Source of the DNA: Anaerolineae bacterium
GTDB taxonomy: Bacteria; Chloroflexota; Anaerolineae; Aggregatilineales; UBA2796
Reading direction: 5' to 3'
Length of the DNA stretch: 64,000 bases
Assembly: GCA_019637555.1 (NCBI GenBank)
Contig: JAHBVK010000034.1
Span: forward strand, 1-64,000
The notes below the pieces were generated by a model. That model was not told the DNA's origin. It searched no databases and was given only the letters and a program-made list of their open reading frames with translations. The position numbers and the translations under genes were made by a program. Position 1 is the first letter of the stretch. Each line of letters begins with the position of its first letter. Of the stretch, positions 55,216 to 63,605 are shown in pieces.

Positions 55216-55967
55216 ACCAGACCCGCTTGATGATGGGCATGCCCATCAGTGTCGAAGTGGTCGATGCTGGGGTTGACACCTCAGCATTTGACCGCGTTTT
55301 CGACTACTTCCGATATGTCGATGAAACCTTCAGTACCTATAAAGACAGTAGCGAGATTATGCGGATCAATCGAGGCGAATTGACGATTGAAAACGCCAGC
55401 GCCGATGTGCAGTTGATCTTTAAGTTGGCTGAGCAAACGCGGATTGAGACAGATGGTTACTTCGACATCGTACACGACGATCACATTGATCCCTCCGGTA
55501 TCGTCAAGGGATGGGCAGTCTTTGAAGCGGCGGAACTGCTGCGCGGAATGGGCTACCACCATTACTTTGTCGATGCTGGCGGCGACATTCAGACGCGCGG
55601 CAAAAACAGTCAGGGCAAAGACTGGCGCGTCGGCGTCCGCAATCCGTTCAATCCACAGCAGATCGTCAAATCGTTGATCGTCCCCGATTGCGGAGTCGCC
55701 ACCTCCGGCACCTATCTGCGCGGTGACCACATCTACAATCCCAAGGGTGATCACCAGCTCCAGACCGAAGTCGTCAGCCTCACTGTCATCGGACCAAACG
55801 TCTACGAGGCGGATCGCTTTGCCACAGCCGCCTTTGCAATGGGCAAACAGGGCATCCACTTCATTGAGGAATTGGATGACTTCGAAGGCTATATGATCGA
55901 TAGGAATGGCAAAGCCACCTTAACCAGCGGGCTTTCCCAGTATTTGCCATCTCCAGTTAATCATTGA
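55212..55967 (+). CDS. apbE: FAD:protein FMN transferase (ApbE), short form
   Basis: ApbE moves FMN from FAD to a Thr on target proteins, using Mg. The 251-residue protein has DPSGIVKGWAVFEAAELLRGMG, VDAGGDIQTRG, VATSGTYLRGDHIYNP and VYEADRFATAAFAMG, matching the family. It lacks the signal peptide and lipobox of the usual ~330-residue form and so looks cytoplasmic. The start overlaps the FMN-binding gene stop (ATGA), which links it to that target. Confidence 0.88.
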   Translation: MNQTRLMMGMPISVEVVDAGVDTSAFDRVFDYFRYVDETFSTYKDSSEIMRINRGELTIENASADVQLIFKLAEQTRIETDGYFDIVHDDHIDPSGIVKGWAVFEAAELLRGMGYHHYFVDAGGDIQTRGKNSQGKDWRVGVRNPFNPQQIVKSLIVPDCGVATSGTYLRGDHIYNPKGDHQLQTEVVSLTVIGPNVYEADRFATAAFAMGKQGIHFIEELDDFEGYMIDRNGKATLTSGLSQYLPSPVNH

Positions 55968-55982
55968 TGCTAAACCTCAAAG

Positions 55983-56030
55983 AGAAGGGTAACTAATCTA
56001 TGTCGTGGCACAGATCTTTACCCTTCTTGT
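55983..56030 (+). terminator. Stem-loop after apbE
   Basis: AGAAGGGTAA (55983-55992) pairs with TTACCCTTCT (56018-56027) over a 25-nt loop, 16 nt after the apbE stop. The tail is TGTTC, so the U-run is short. Confidence 0.55.
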
Positions 56031-56204
56031 TCATTACCCACATTTCCAATATACTCTTTCCAACATAGTATTTAGCAGTCGGACTGCTGGTTGAGACGCG
56101 CAGGTATATCAAGCAGCTTTCGTTCGACATCTTGATACGTTGTAAACCATTTATCGCTTTGGCACTTATTGACGGCTTTTATCAAGCACTTGTATTGGCT
56201 GGTT

Positions 56205-56882
56205 ATGGACGACCCTATCGCCATTAAAGGCATCCGTGAGGGCTTGCTGGTCACGCTTAAAGACCCGTTCAGCGAATGGGCGGAGGCGACGGCGCGGCTG
56301 GCGCAGCGGATCGACGAGCGACGTGCCTTCTTCAAAGGCGCACGTTTGGCACTGGACGTTGGTGATCGTCCGGTGCGGCAGCATGAACTGGACAATCTGA
56401 AAGCGATCCTCACCCGCCGCGAGATCACCCTCTGGGCAGTCATCAGCAGCAGCGCGACCACACAAGGAGCTGCACATAATTTAGGGCTAGAGACTCAATT
56501 AGTTACAGGGACAGAGCAGCTCGAAACTCCTGCACTCAATTCCGACGCCGAAGGCGATCACGGTATTTTCATCAATCGAACATTGCGCGGCGGCTTAAAG
56601 GTTCACGCCAACGGGCACGTCACCGTCATGGGTGATGTCAATCCGGGTGCAGAGATCGTGGCGGGGGGTAACATCCTCGTCTGGGGAAAACTGCGCGGTA
56701 ACGTCCATGCTGGCGCGAACGGCGACGAAGCAGCGGTTGTAGCCGCGCTCGATCTTGCGCCGACGCAGCTTCGAATCGCTGGCTATATCACCGTCTCACC
56801 GAACGATAAACGCCGCAAAGTGCAGCCAGAGATTGCCTCTGTTCAACAGGGGCGAATTGTGGCGGAAGTGTGGAAAGGTTAA
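56205..56882 (+). CDS. minC: Septum site-determining protein MinC
   Basis: MinC blocks FtsZ ring assembly away from mid-cell. The 225-residue protein has an N-terminal domain (IAIKGIREGLLVTLKDPFSEWAEATARLAQRID, with RRAFFKGARLALDVGDRP) and a C-terminal beta-helix (RTLRGGLKVHANGHVTVMGDVNPGAEIVAGGNILVWGKLRGNVHAGANGDEAA), both typical. The order minC-minD-minE is standard. The ATG at 56205 fits the domain start; the Shine-Dalgarno is weak. Confidence 0.9.
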   Translation: MDDPIAIKGIREGLLVTLKDPFSEWAEATARLAQRIDERRAFFKGARLALDVGDRPVRQHELDNLKAILTRREITLWAVISSSATTQGAAHNLGLETQLVTGTEQLETPALNSDAEGDHGIFINRTLRGGLKVHANGHVTVMGDVNPGAEIVAGGNILVWGKLRGNVHAGANGDEAAVVAALDLAPTQLRIAGYITVSPNDKRRKVQPEIASVQQGRIVAEVWKG

Positions 56883-56900
56883 AGAGGGGTCAGGGGCTTA

Positions 56901-57710
56901 GTGACCACTAAAACGCAGGTAGTTACCATCACTTCCGGTAAGGGTGGAGTCGGCAAGACCACCACTACTGGCAATCTGTCGGCGGCGTTGGCGCAGCTCG
57001 GCAAGAAGATCGTCTGTATCGACGCCGATATTGGACTGCGCAACCTCGACTTGATCATGGGCATGGAAGCGCGTATTCGCTACGACATTGTGGATGTGGT
57101 AGAAGGTCGGGCGAAAGTCAAGCAGGCGCTCATTCAACACAAGCTGATGCCCAATCTGTACCTTATTCCGGCGGCGCAAACACGAGATAAGAGTGCCGTC
57201 AGTCCGTCTCAGATGATCAATATTGTGCGCGAGCTGAAGCAGGAAGAATTTGATTTCATCTTGATCGACAGTCCGGCAGGCATCGAGCGCGGCTTTCAAA
57301 ATGCCGTTGCCCCCGCCGATGAAGTGTTGATCGTCACCAATCCCGAAGTCTCCGCTGTACGTGACGCAGATCGCATCATCGGGCTGCTTGAAGCGAACAC
57401 ACGCAACAATAAGAAGCTGCCGATGCGTCTGATCATCAACCGCGTCAAGCCGGACATGGTACGGCGTGGCGAAATGCTCTCCGCCGATGATGTGGTAGAC
57501 ATCCTCAACATCGCGTTGATCGGTATTGTGCCGGATGACGAAAGTGTACTCATCGCTGGTAACAAAGGGACGCCCGATCCGGCAAGTAAGGCGGGCATGG
57601 CGTTCCGCAACATCGCGCGGCGCTTGTTGGGAGAAGAAGTTCCGTTCATGAATTTGGATGGACGCGGTAGTATCTTACAGCGCATCGTGCGCTTATTTGG
57701 TGGTTCCTAG
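56901..57710 (+). CDS. minD: Septum site-determining ATPase MinD
   Basis: The 269-residue ParA-type ATPase has the deviant Walker A SGKGGVGKTTTTGN, switch I DADIGLRNLDLIMGMEAR, Walker B FILIDSPAGIE and NRVKPDMVRRGEML. A C-terminal amphipathic helix ends in IVRLFG, for membrane binding. It recruits MinC and is displaced by MinE. The start is GTG at 56901 with GGGG upstream, 18 nt after minC. Confidence 0.95.
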   Translation: MTTKTQVVTITSGKGGVGKTTTTGNLSAALAQLGKKIVCIDADIGLRNLDLIMGMEARIRYDIVDVVEGRAKVKQALIQHKLMPNLYLIPAAQTRDKSAVSPSQMINIVRELKQEEFDFILIDSPAGIERGFQNAVAPADEVLIVTNPEVSAVRDADRIIGLLEANTRNNKKLPMRLIINRVKPDMVRRGEMLSADDVVDILNIALIGIVPDDESVLIAGNKGTPDPASKAGMAFRNIARRLLGEEVPFMNLDGRGSILQRIVRLFGGS

Positions 57711-57766
57711 TTCGGTTTGGTTCGGTTAGCTCGGCATGGTAATTCGGGGTAGGAGTGAGGTGAGTC

Positions 57767-58057
57767 ATGCATAAATTCCTGCAACATCTTTTGCAACGAC
57801 GGCAAACTGGCAGCAGCAGCATCGCCAAAGAACGCCTGCAGCTCGTCTTGGTCACGGATCGCAGCGAACTGACGCCGGAAAAGATGCAGCAGATGAAAGA
57901 TGAGATCATTGATGTGATCTGCAAGTACGTCAATGTCATGCGCGAGAAGGTGGAGATCAATTTCGAGCAGCGTCAGCGCGATAACTGGCTGGTTGCCGAT
58001 ATTCCTCTGCTGCGCTCGGAAATGTCTCCGGTAGCTGCTGATGGTGGCGAAGCCTAA
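57767..58057 (+). CDS. minE: Cell division topological specificity factor MinE
   Basis: The 96-residue protein has an N-terminal amphipathic segment (KFLQHLLQRRQ), the anti-MinCD region ERLQLVLVTDRSELTPEKMQQMKDEII and the dimer-forming part REKVEINFEQRQRDNWLVADIPL. It stimulates MinD ATPase to set the mid-cell site. A terminator follows at 58102. Confidence 0.92.
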   Translation: MHKFLQHLLQRRQTGSSSIAKERLQLVLVTDRSELTPEKMQQMKDEIIDVICKYVNVMREKVEINFEQRQRDNWLVADIPLLRSEMSPVAADGGEA

Positions 58058-58101
58058 GCTGAACGCCTTACTGTTCGCTCCGGTTGTACGCTAACTGATG
58101 T

Positions 58102-58121
58102 GGGGACTGTAGTCCTCTTTT
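58102..58121 (+). terminator. Terminator after minE
   Basis: GGGGAC pairs with GTCCTC over TGTA (one G-T pair) and is followed by TTTT at 58118-58121, 44 nt after the minE stop. Confidence 0.65.
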
Positions 58122-58348
58122 GTGCTAAGACGTACTGCTGTCTTCCTTTTAACTTGAGAGCAGTCCCACACGCTCATAGTCGAGTCAGTCACGCCGCGAT
58201 CCCGATTTTCCTCGCTGCCGAGGTCTACACTTCTTTAGGTTCTGCACCTACTTCTACACAATCCTCAACACAACTGCAATAACATTTTTACACGACATTA
58301 GGCTACACTGCGGACGCATTATCTATCACTGACAACTTGGAGTCTGTT

Positions 58349-58963
58349 GTGGAAACTCAAGCTAAGCCTTCTAGTGGCTTATTCGCCGCACTTATTCTGC
58401 TGCTGCCTCTCACCTTCGCCGCTGCCGTTGGTGCAGGATTGCTCTTGTGGGCAGTCGAACACTACGCCGATACGTATCTGGTGGTTGCCTTCCCGATCAT
58501 TGCGGGTGCACTCGTCGGGGTGATCGCTGCTGCCGTCGTTCGCCTGTTCAAGATTCGGGCAAAGTTGTTCATCACTGTCATCTGCTTGCTCGCCGGTGTG
58601 ATCCTGATGGGCACGTATCATTTCGCCACCTACTATCTGACCTTTCGTCAGCAGGCTCGTGAGCTGATCGTAGATCGCACGGGCGAGGAACCCACCGACG
58701 CCGAACTAGACTCCTTCATTGATGATCTCTTGGAGAGCGAAGGCAAACAAAAGGGCTTCGTGGGCTTTATGCAGTTGAACGCCGAAGAAGGCTTCACGAT
58801 TTCGCGTGCTACCAGCAGTAGTAGCAGCAGCGGGATCGAGTTGAAAGACACACTGGCGTGGGTGTATTGGGGTGTCGAAATTTTGCTGGCGGGCGCTATC
58901 GCCGCGAGCATGGCACGCAAACGCGCAGAAGCGCTGACACCTGCTCCCGCAGTCGCCGCCTAA
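58349..58963 (+). CDS. Small membrane protein, unknown function
   Basis: The 204-residue protein has four membrane helices (about 12-32, 44-65, 72-92 and 172-192) and a soluble stretch (about 97-165) rich in Glu and Asp with a run of Ser. It has no known family. GGAG precedes the GTG at 58349; a TTG at 58337 lies just before. It follows the min operon terminator and stands alone. Confidence 0.65.
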   Translation: METQAKPSSGLFAALILLLPLTFAAAVGAGLLLWAVEHYADTYLVVAFPIIAGALVGVIAAAVVRLFKIRAKLFITVICLLAGVILMGTYHFATYYLTFRQQARELIVDRTGEEPTDAELDSFIDDLLESEGKQKGFVGFMQLNAEEGFTISRATSSSSSSGIELKDTLAWVYWGVEILLAGAIAASMARKRAEALTPAPAVAA

Positions 58964-58996
58964 CCTAGCCTGACAACTTGAGTGACGGGTATGAAT

Positions 58997-59647
58997 TTAC
59001 TCGTCACTCATCGCCATCACACTGTTCCCGACTGGCGTACCCCGCCGCGCCATGATCCTCGCCGCCACATACGTCGCAAATTCATGCTGCGCTGCCTTCG
59101 TTGCTTCGATCACCATCTGCGTAGCTGTCCGTGCTGCCTCATAACTGGCTGGTTCAAGCGCGGGAATTTCAAACGTCCACCAGTATGAGTACAGCCGTCC
59201 CGACATGCTGGTGATCTTCAGTTGCGCGACGTGGATGCCCGCCTCCAGCGCAACGCTATAGCATGTTTGCAATGGACCACCAACCACGTAGAGTTCGCCC
59301 TGCTCGTCGTATCTGGTGTAATACGTCTCCCAGTCATACTGCACGGCTGGCAAGGAGTCCACGATCACGCCGTCAACCGACAGTGTTGAGTTCTCAAACA
59401 GATACTTTCCCGTGTTCACTTTCGAGGTCAGCGGAATGCCATCGAACAGGCTGAAGCACAGTTTGTCCTCGGAGAGGATCACTGATTCAGGTGGCGGATA
59501 AAGGTCGGCAATATACACAGGTGTGGGCAGCGGATTTCTGATCGGCGTGAGGGGGCGGCGCGGTGTGTTTTGCAGTACGAAGATCACCGTCACCGCAAAG
59601 AACAGCAGAACTACGAAACTAGCAGTCCATAGCCGTCGAAAAAACAT
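58997..59647 (-). CDS. Membrane-anchored hypothetical protein
   Basis: The 216-residue protein has an N-terminal helix (about 7-27) and an outside domain with regular beta strands (KLCFSLFDGIPLTSKVNTGKYLFENSTL, QLKITSMSGRLYSYWWTFEIP). It may be an Ig-like or jelly-roll fold. No family is recognised. I chose the ATG at 59647 with GGAAAAG in front; a TTG at 59665 is the alternative. Confidence 0.65.
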   Translation of the reverse strand: MFFRRLWTASFVVLLFFAVTVIFVLQNTPRRPLTPIRNPLPTPVYIADLYPPPESVILSEDKLCFSLFDGIPLTSKVNTGKYLFENSTLSVDGVIVDSLPAVQYDWETYYTRYDEQGELYVVGGPLQTCYSVALEAGIHVAQLKITSMSGRLYSYWWTFEIPALEPASYEAARTATQMVIEATKAAQHEFATYVAARIMARRGTPVGNSVMAMSDE

Positions 59648-59773
59648 ATTTCTTTTCCAAAACAAAATAACTTTGAAGCCAATTGTACGGCAAAAATACT
59701 CTTAAGTACTCACAGATTTCAAACAGCAATCACTATTTATTTTGCCGAAACATCAAGCAAGCATAAACGAAAC

Positions 59774-59881
59774 GAGCTGTACCTTTTCGGTACAACTCAT
59801 TTCAGCAAGTATGATCTAAACAGCCTGTTGATTGAGTCCCGCAGGGACTTCGTTCGTTCAGCACGGCAATTTATTGCCGTG
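59774..59881 (-). terminator. Hairpin cluster after the citryl-CoA lyase fusion gene
   Basis: Three stems lie downstream of the stop at 59891: CACGGCAAT/ATTGCCGTG (59862-59881), AGTCCC-GCA-GGGACT (59835-59849) and TGTACC/GGTACA (59774-59798). None has a strong U-run. Together they probably end the ATP-citrate-lyase-like transcript. Confidence 0.5.
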
Positions 59882-59890
59882 AATATAGAC

Positions 59891-61642
59891 CTATCGCGGT
59901 GGTTCGCCGTCGTATTCGTGATCGCTAGGATGAATCTGACGCATCGGGCGTTCGCGGGTTTTCTCCTCATGCACCTGCGCTACCAAGCCCGGTACACGCG
60001 CGATCATGAAGAAGGTGTTGCCCAACTCCACGGGGATATTCAGGTCGAGCAGCAGCGCCGCCATCGCGCCGTCCACGTTGATCGGCAGCGGGGAACTGCC
60101 TTGCTGTGCTAATGCCGCCTCTAGCGCCCTCACCGCCGCCACACCCGATCCCGCCAGCTTGGATTGATCCGCCATTTCCAGCAGCCGCTTGGTGCGCGGA
60201 TCATTAGTGTGGACGCGATGACCGAATCCCGGCAGGCGTTTCTTCTGCTGCTTGTAGGCTGCCACTAACGCCGCTGCGGATGCCTCCATCGATCCGGCGT
60301 GTTCGGAGTCGGCGCGGCGGACAACCTCTTGGATCATCTCCATACATGCCTGAATCGCGCCGCCATGATGCTGATTAATGCTCAACAAGCCGACGGCAAG
60401 CGCCGCGTTGAAAGGAGCGCCTGTACTTGCTGCCGTGCGTGCCGCTAATGTCGAGGGCGGAGTCGCACCGTGATCGATGCTGGCGACGAACATCGCGTCG
60501 AGCAGTTGTCCCACTTCTGGCGATGGTTTTTGCCCCGTCAGCGCCAGATAGATTGTCTGGCTGAAGGTGAGACGGCCCATCAGTTCATCGATCCGATAGC
60601 CGCGCAGCCGAATCTCGTTCGGATGCACTTCGGAGACGGCAGTTTTCCAATGCAGCTTATCGGCTTCTGGTTCGTGTTTGCCATTAGTCGCTGGTGCTGC
60701 TGGTGCTTCGGGCTTCACATTCGTAACTACTTTGGGTCGCGCTTCGAGCTTGCTCAGGACTTCCGCCGTCACGCGGGGGATGTCAGCGAACGAATCGACC
60801 AGCGTTGCGCCGACCTCTTGCAGCCGCTTGACCTTGCCCTCATACGTACCGCGATCCCCTTCGATGATCGCTCCGGCGTGACTGAAGCGTGTGCCCCGTT
60901 TAGCCGCCTTGCCACCGATGCACGCCACTAACGGCTTGGTGAAGCCGCCTTGCTCGATCAGCGCCGCCGCGTCTTCTTCCTGCGAAGTGCCGATCTCGCC
61001 GTACATGACGACTAGGCGCGTATCCTCGTCTTGCTCGAAGCGACGCAGCATGTCGGCGTGTGGCAAACCGATCACCGCATCGCCGCCGACGTGCGCCACC
61101 GTCGTGCAGCCAATTCCCTGCTTCGCCAGATAGTACGCCATGCTGGTGGTGATCCCACCGCTGCGGCTGGTGATGCCCACCGGACCGGGGATGAACCATT
61201 CTTTGGCGCTGGCAGCCTGACCGCCCATCATGCCCAAGACGCCGCGATTCGGACTGAGGACGCCGAGCGTATTCGGTCCCAGAAAGTTCGCACCGTGCTG
61301 CTCTGCCGCTGCTGCGATCTCCAGCACGTCATAGATGGGGACACGATCCGGCACGATCACCAACAGCTTGATCCCCGCTTCTATGGCTTCCAGCGCGGCG
61401 GGCTTGACCAATGGCGCCGGTACGAAGATCACGCTCACGTCGATCTGACCGACGCTGCGGGCAGCTTCGCGCACGGTATCGAACACCGGCACCCCTTCCG
61501 CCTGACTGCCACCGCGTCCGGGCGTCACGCCAGCGACCACTTGTGTGCCGTAGCCCTTCATCAGTCGCGTGCGCGTCATGCCCTCGCGTCCGGTGATGCC
61601 TTGCACCAGCACGCGCTTGGTCTCGTCAATCAGGATCGCCAT
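59891..61642 (-). CDS. ATP-citrate lyase-like alpha subunit: succinyl-CoA-ligase alpha fused to citryl-CoA lyase
   Basis: The 583-residue fusion has an N-terminal CoA-binding and ligase region (about 1-300; VQGITGREGMTR, phosphohistidine H255 in TRFSHAGAI), a linker rich in Pro/Ala/Glu (about 305-328), and a citryl-CoA lyase domain. Its citrate-synthase-type active-site elements are D390-H391-G392, H425-H426-G427-G428, the GFGHRVHTNDPR motif (H475) and D524. This is the ACLY C-terminal arrangement. With the upstream beta gene it would cleave citrate, or a related acid, to acetyl-CoA plus oxaloacetate using ATP. GGGAGGG precedes the ATG. The substrate is inferred, not shown. Confidence 0.85.
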   Translation of the reverse strand: MAILIDETKRVLVQGITGREGMTRTRLMKGYGTQVVAGVTPGRGGSQAEGVPVFDTVREAARSVGQIDVSVIFVPAPLVKPAALEAIEAGIKLLVIVPDRVPIYDVLEIAAAAEQHGANFLGPNTLGVLSPNRGVLGMMGGQAASAKEWFIPGPVGITSRSGGITTSMAYYLAKQGIGCTTVAHVGGDAVIGLPHADMLRRFEQDEDTRLVVMYGEIGTSQEEDAAALIEQGGFTKPLVACIGGKAAKRGTRFSHAGAIIEGDRGTYEGKVKRLQEVGATLVDSFADIPRVTAEVLSKLEARPKVVTNVKPEAPAAPATNGKHEPEADKLHWKTAVSEVHPNEIRLRGYRIDELMGRLTFSQTIYLALTGQKPSPEVGQLLDAMFVASIDHGATPPSTLAARTAASTGAPFNAALAVGLLSINQHHGGAIQACMEMIQEVVRRADSEHAGSMEASAAALVAAYKQQKKRLPGFGHRVHTNDPRTKRLLEMADQSKLAGSGVAAVRALEAALAQQGSSPLPINVDGAMAALLLDLNIPVELGNTFFMIARVPGLVAQVHEEKTRERPMRQIHPSDHEYDGEPPR

Positions 61643-61691
61643 CTGTGCGCCCTCCCAAAGTTAGAATCGAAAGCCGCCAAAGCGGGGAATA

Positions 61692-61723
61692 TTTGCCATT
61701 TTTTTAATGGGGAAAATGGCAAA
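61692..61723 (-). other. Inverted repeat in the gap between the two lyase-like genes
   Basis: TTTGCCATTTT (61692-61702) and AAAATGGCAAA (61713-61723) form an 11-bp stem with a 10-nt loop. It lies in the 273-nt gap downstream of the beta gene and upstream of the fusion gene. It may dampen or process the transcript. Confidence 0.35.
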
Positions 61724-61915
61724 AAAATGGCACTTGGTAGGCAAAATTTGGAAATCGGTTACAAACCCACCAACAATCGCGGTTTTGCCCATCATGACGG
61801 CGAATACTGGACAAATACAAAACCTACTTACCCTTTTTCAACCGTTTTCCAAAACTTCGCCAACAAATTGCCTGAAACCGCCCTGTATTCCCTGCGAACT
61901 TCAGGGACTTTTCCA

Positions 61916-63439
61916 TCACACTAATCCCGTGATTGGCAGTGTGATCCTACCCCCGCGATTACCCCTGAAGTGGCACTCCACCTCACAAGCGAGGCACTCC
62001 GTACATCCGCCTCGCTTCGCCTCCTCCCGTGTGATGTTCAGCTTAGGCACATCCCCATCCAGCGACAGTATCTTGGGATCGCAGGAGTCGATGCACGCTT
62101 TCGTCTCACATGTACGGCAGACAGCGTAGTCGTAGGTGATCGTGCCGCCGGTGATCGTCTCGAAGGTGTACGGCTCGGCGGCTGGCTGCGCTGGTCGCGG
62201 CTTGATCTCGTCCACTGACTGATAGCTGCTGACCAGCGACTCAAGCCGTCCCACGCAGCTATCGGAGGTGGTATCGCGTCCGTATGCCTCAACTGGCGCG
62301 GGGAATTCGCCGTTGGCACGCTGCAAGATGGCAATTGCTTGATCCTCGCCATTGCCGCCGATGCGGATCACTGCTGGAACGTTCAACTGCGCGTCCATGA
62401 ACGCCTTGACCAGTCCGCGTGCCGAATTGAACTGCTCCTGACTGGCGACACCGCTGCCGCCCATGAAGTAGCCATCGATCCCCTGCTGGCTGAGGATCAG
62501 CCGCGCCGCGCGGTAGACTTTGCTAGCGGGCGGATTGCCGCTAGTATCCACGAAGTCAGCGATGCGAAAGCCATGCCGCAGCAGCGCATCCATGTTGATC
62601 ATCGCGCCGCCGCCACCATTGCCATGAAAGCCGATAACTTTCTCGCCCCTGTGGAAGTCGGTATCCATCTGTGCGAAGTAGAACGTACCGCGATAGTCGC
62701 CCTTCTCGATGTTCCACGCAACGCGCTCTAGCTGAGTCGGAGCGCGGTCAAACTCGCGGGCAATGTCGATGCCCAATTCGGGGTGACGGAATACCGCGTA
62801 ATCGTCAATGGTGAAGCGACCATCCAGCGCCAGCAGATCGCCCTTCGTCGTCAGCGCTAGCGGATTGATCTCCGCCGAGCGTGCTTCTGCGCCGCGTGCT
62901 GCCTCGTAGAATTGCAGCATTAACGCGCTAAGCGAGAGCATCAGCTTGCCGTTGATCCCCGCCTGAGCGCAAATATCCCGCGCCTCGAACTCCCGCAGAC
63001 CGGTGCGAATGTCGATGGTGTGCCGCACCACCTGATCGGGATGCTGGTGGGCGATCTCCTCAATGCCGCTGCCACCGACGCCGCTGAAGATCAACACGGG
63101 AGCGCGGGCATGATCGTCGATGATCAGCCCGATATAGAACTCACGCTCGATACCGACCTTTTCCTCGACCAAGACGCGATTCACTAAGCCCGATGTTGCG
63201 GTTTCAGCCAACAATGCAGCGGCATGATCGGCGGCTTCGTCGGACGTGTCAGCAAAGCGGATCAAGCCCTTCGCCGCGCGGCTGGTCGTCCACACCTGCG
63301 CCTTGACTACCACCGCACCGCCGATCCCCGTCGCCATCGCACGGGCTTCGCCAGCGGTTTCTACCGCGCCGCCTTTAGGTGTGGCAATTCCTGCTTTGCG
63401 TAGTATCTGCTTACTCTGGTACTCGAATAGTTTTGCCAT
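61916..63439 (-). CDS. ATP-grasp acyl-CoA ligase beta subunit with C-terminal ferredoxin domain
   Basis: The 507-residue protein has a succinyl-CoA-synthetase-beta-like ATP-grasp domain (LFEYQSKQILRKAGI at the start, E190 in AEINPLALT, LDGRFTIDD, and GFHGNGGGGAM with FVDTSGNPPASKVYRAARLIL). A ~30-residue linker then leads to eight cysteines: C441, C444, C449, C453 and C479, C482, C485, C489, spaced C-x2-C-x4-C-x3-C and C-x2-C-x2-C-x3-C, like a 2[4Fe-4S] ferredoxin. SucC is ~390 residues and lacks this part. The gene is 273 nt upstream of the alpha/citryl-CoA lyase fusion on the same strand. Redox control or electron transfer by the clusters is an inference. Confidence 0.85.
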   Translation of the reverse strand: MAKLFEYQSKQILRKAGIATPKGGAVETAGEARAMATGIGGAVVVKAQVWTTSRAAKGLIRFADTSDEAADHAAALLAETATSGLVNRVLVEEKVGIEREFYIGLIIDDHARAPVLIFSGVGGSGIEEIAHQHPDQVVRHTIDIRTGLREFEARDICAQAGINGKLMLSLSALMLQFYEAARGAEARSAEINPLALTTKGDLLALDGRFTIDDYAVFRHPELGIDIAREFDRAPTQLERVAWNIEKGDYRGTFYFAQMDTDFHRGEKVIGFHGNGGGGAMINMDALLRHGFRIADFVDTSGNPPASKVYRAARLILSQQGIDGYFMGGSGVASQEQFNSARGLVKAFMDAQLNVPAVIRIGGNGEDQAIAILQRANGEFPAPVEAYGRDTTSDSCVGRLESLVSSYQSVDEIKPRPAQPAAEPYTFETITGGTITYDYAVCRTCETKACIDSCDPKILSLDGDVPKLNITREEAKRGGCTECLACEVECHFRGNRGGRITLPITGLV

Positions 63440-63471
63440 CAGGACAACCCGATTTTGTTATGAGAACCGCC

Positions 63472-63605
63472 CGGCGCAACAGCACCGAACTCAATGGGAT
63501 AGTAGTACACTCGTGAGCTTGCTCTCTATTGCTGTTGCCATTGCTATAGCTGTTTCCACCAGATGCTCGACTACTGCACACATTAAGTTCGGTGCTGTTG
63601 CGCCG
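63472..63605. repeat. 134-bp MITE-like element with 20-bp perfect terminal inverted repeats
   Basis: The 20-nt arms at 63472-63491 and 63586-63605 are exact reverse complements. The inside can also pair in part (AGTAGT...GAGC with GCTC...ACTACT). It lies between the ADP-ribosylglycohydrolase-like gene, whose stop it touches at 63583-63585, and the beta-subunit gene. It may be a miniature element or a strong hairpin; no target duplication was seen. Confidence 0.65.

Noticed and set aside
58100..58282. 60-codon plus-strand open frame after minE.
   Set aside because: It overlaps the terminator, has no Shine-Dalgarno and its product is unlike any family.
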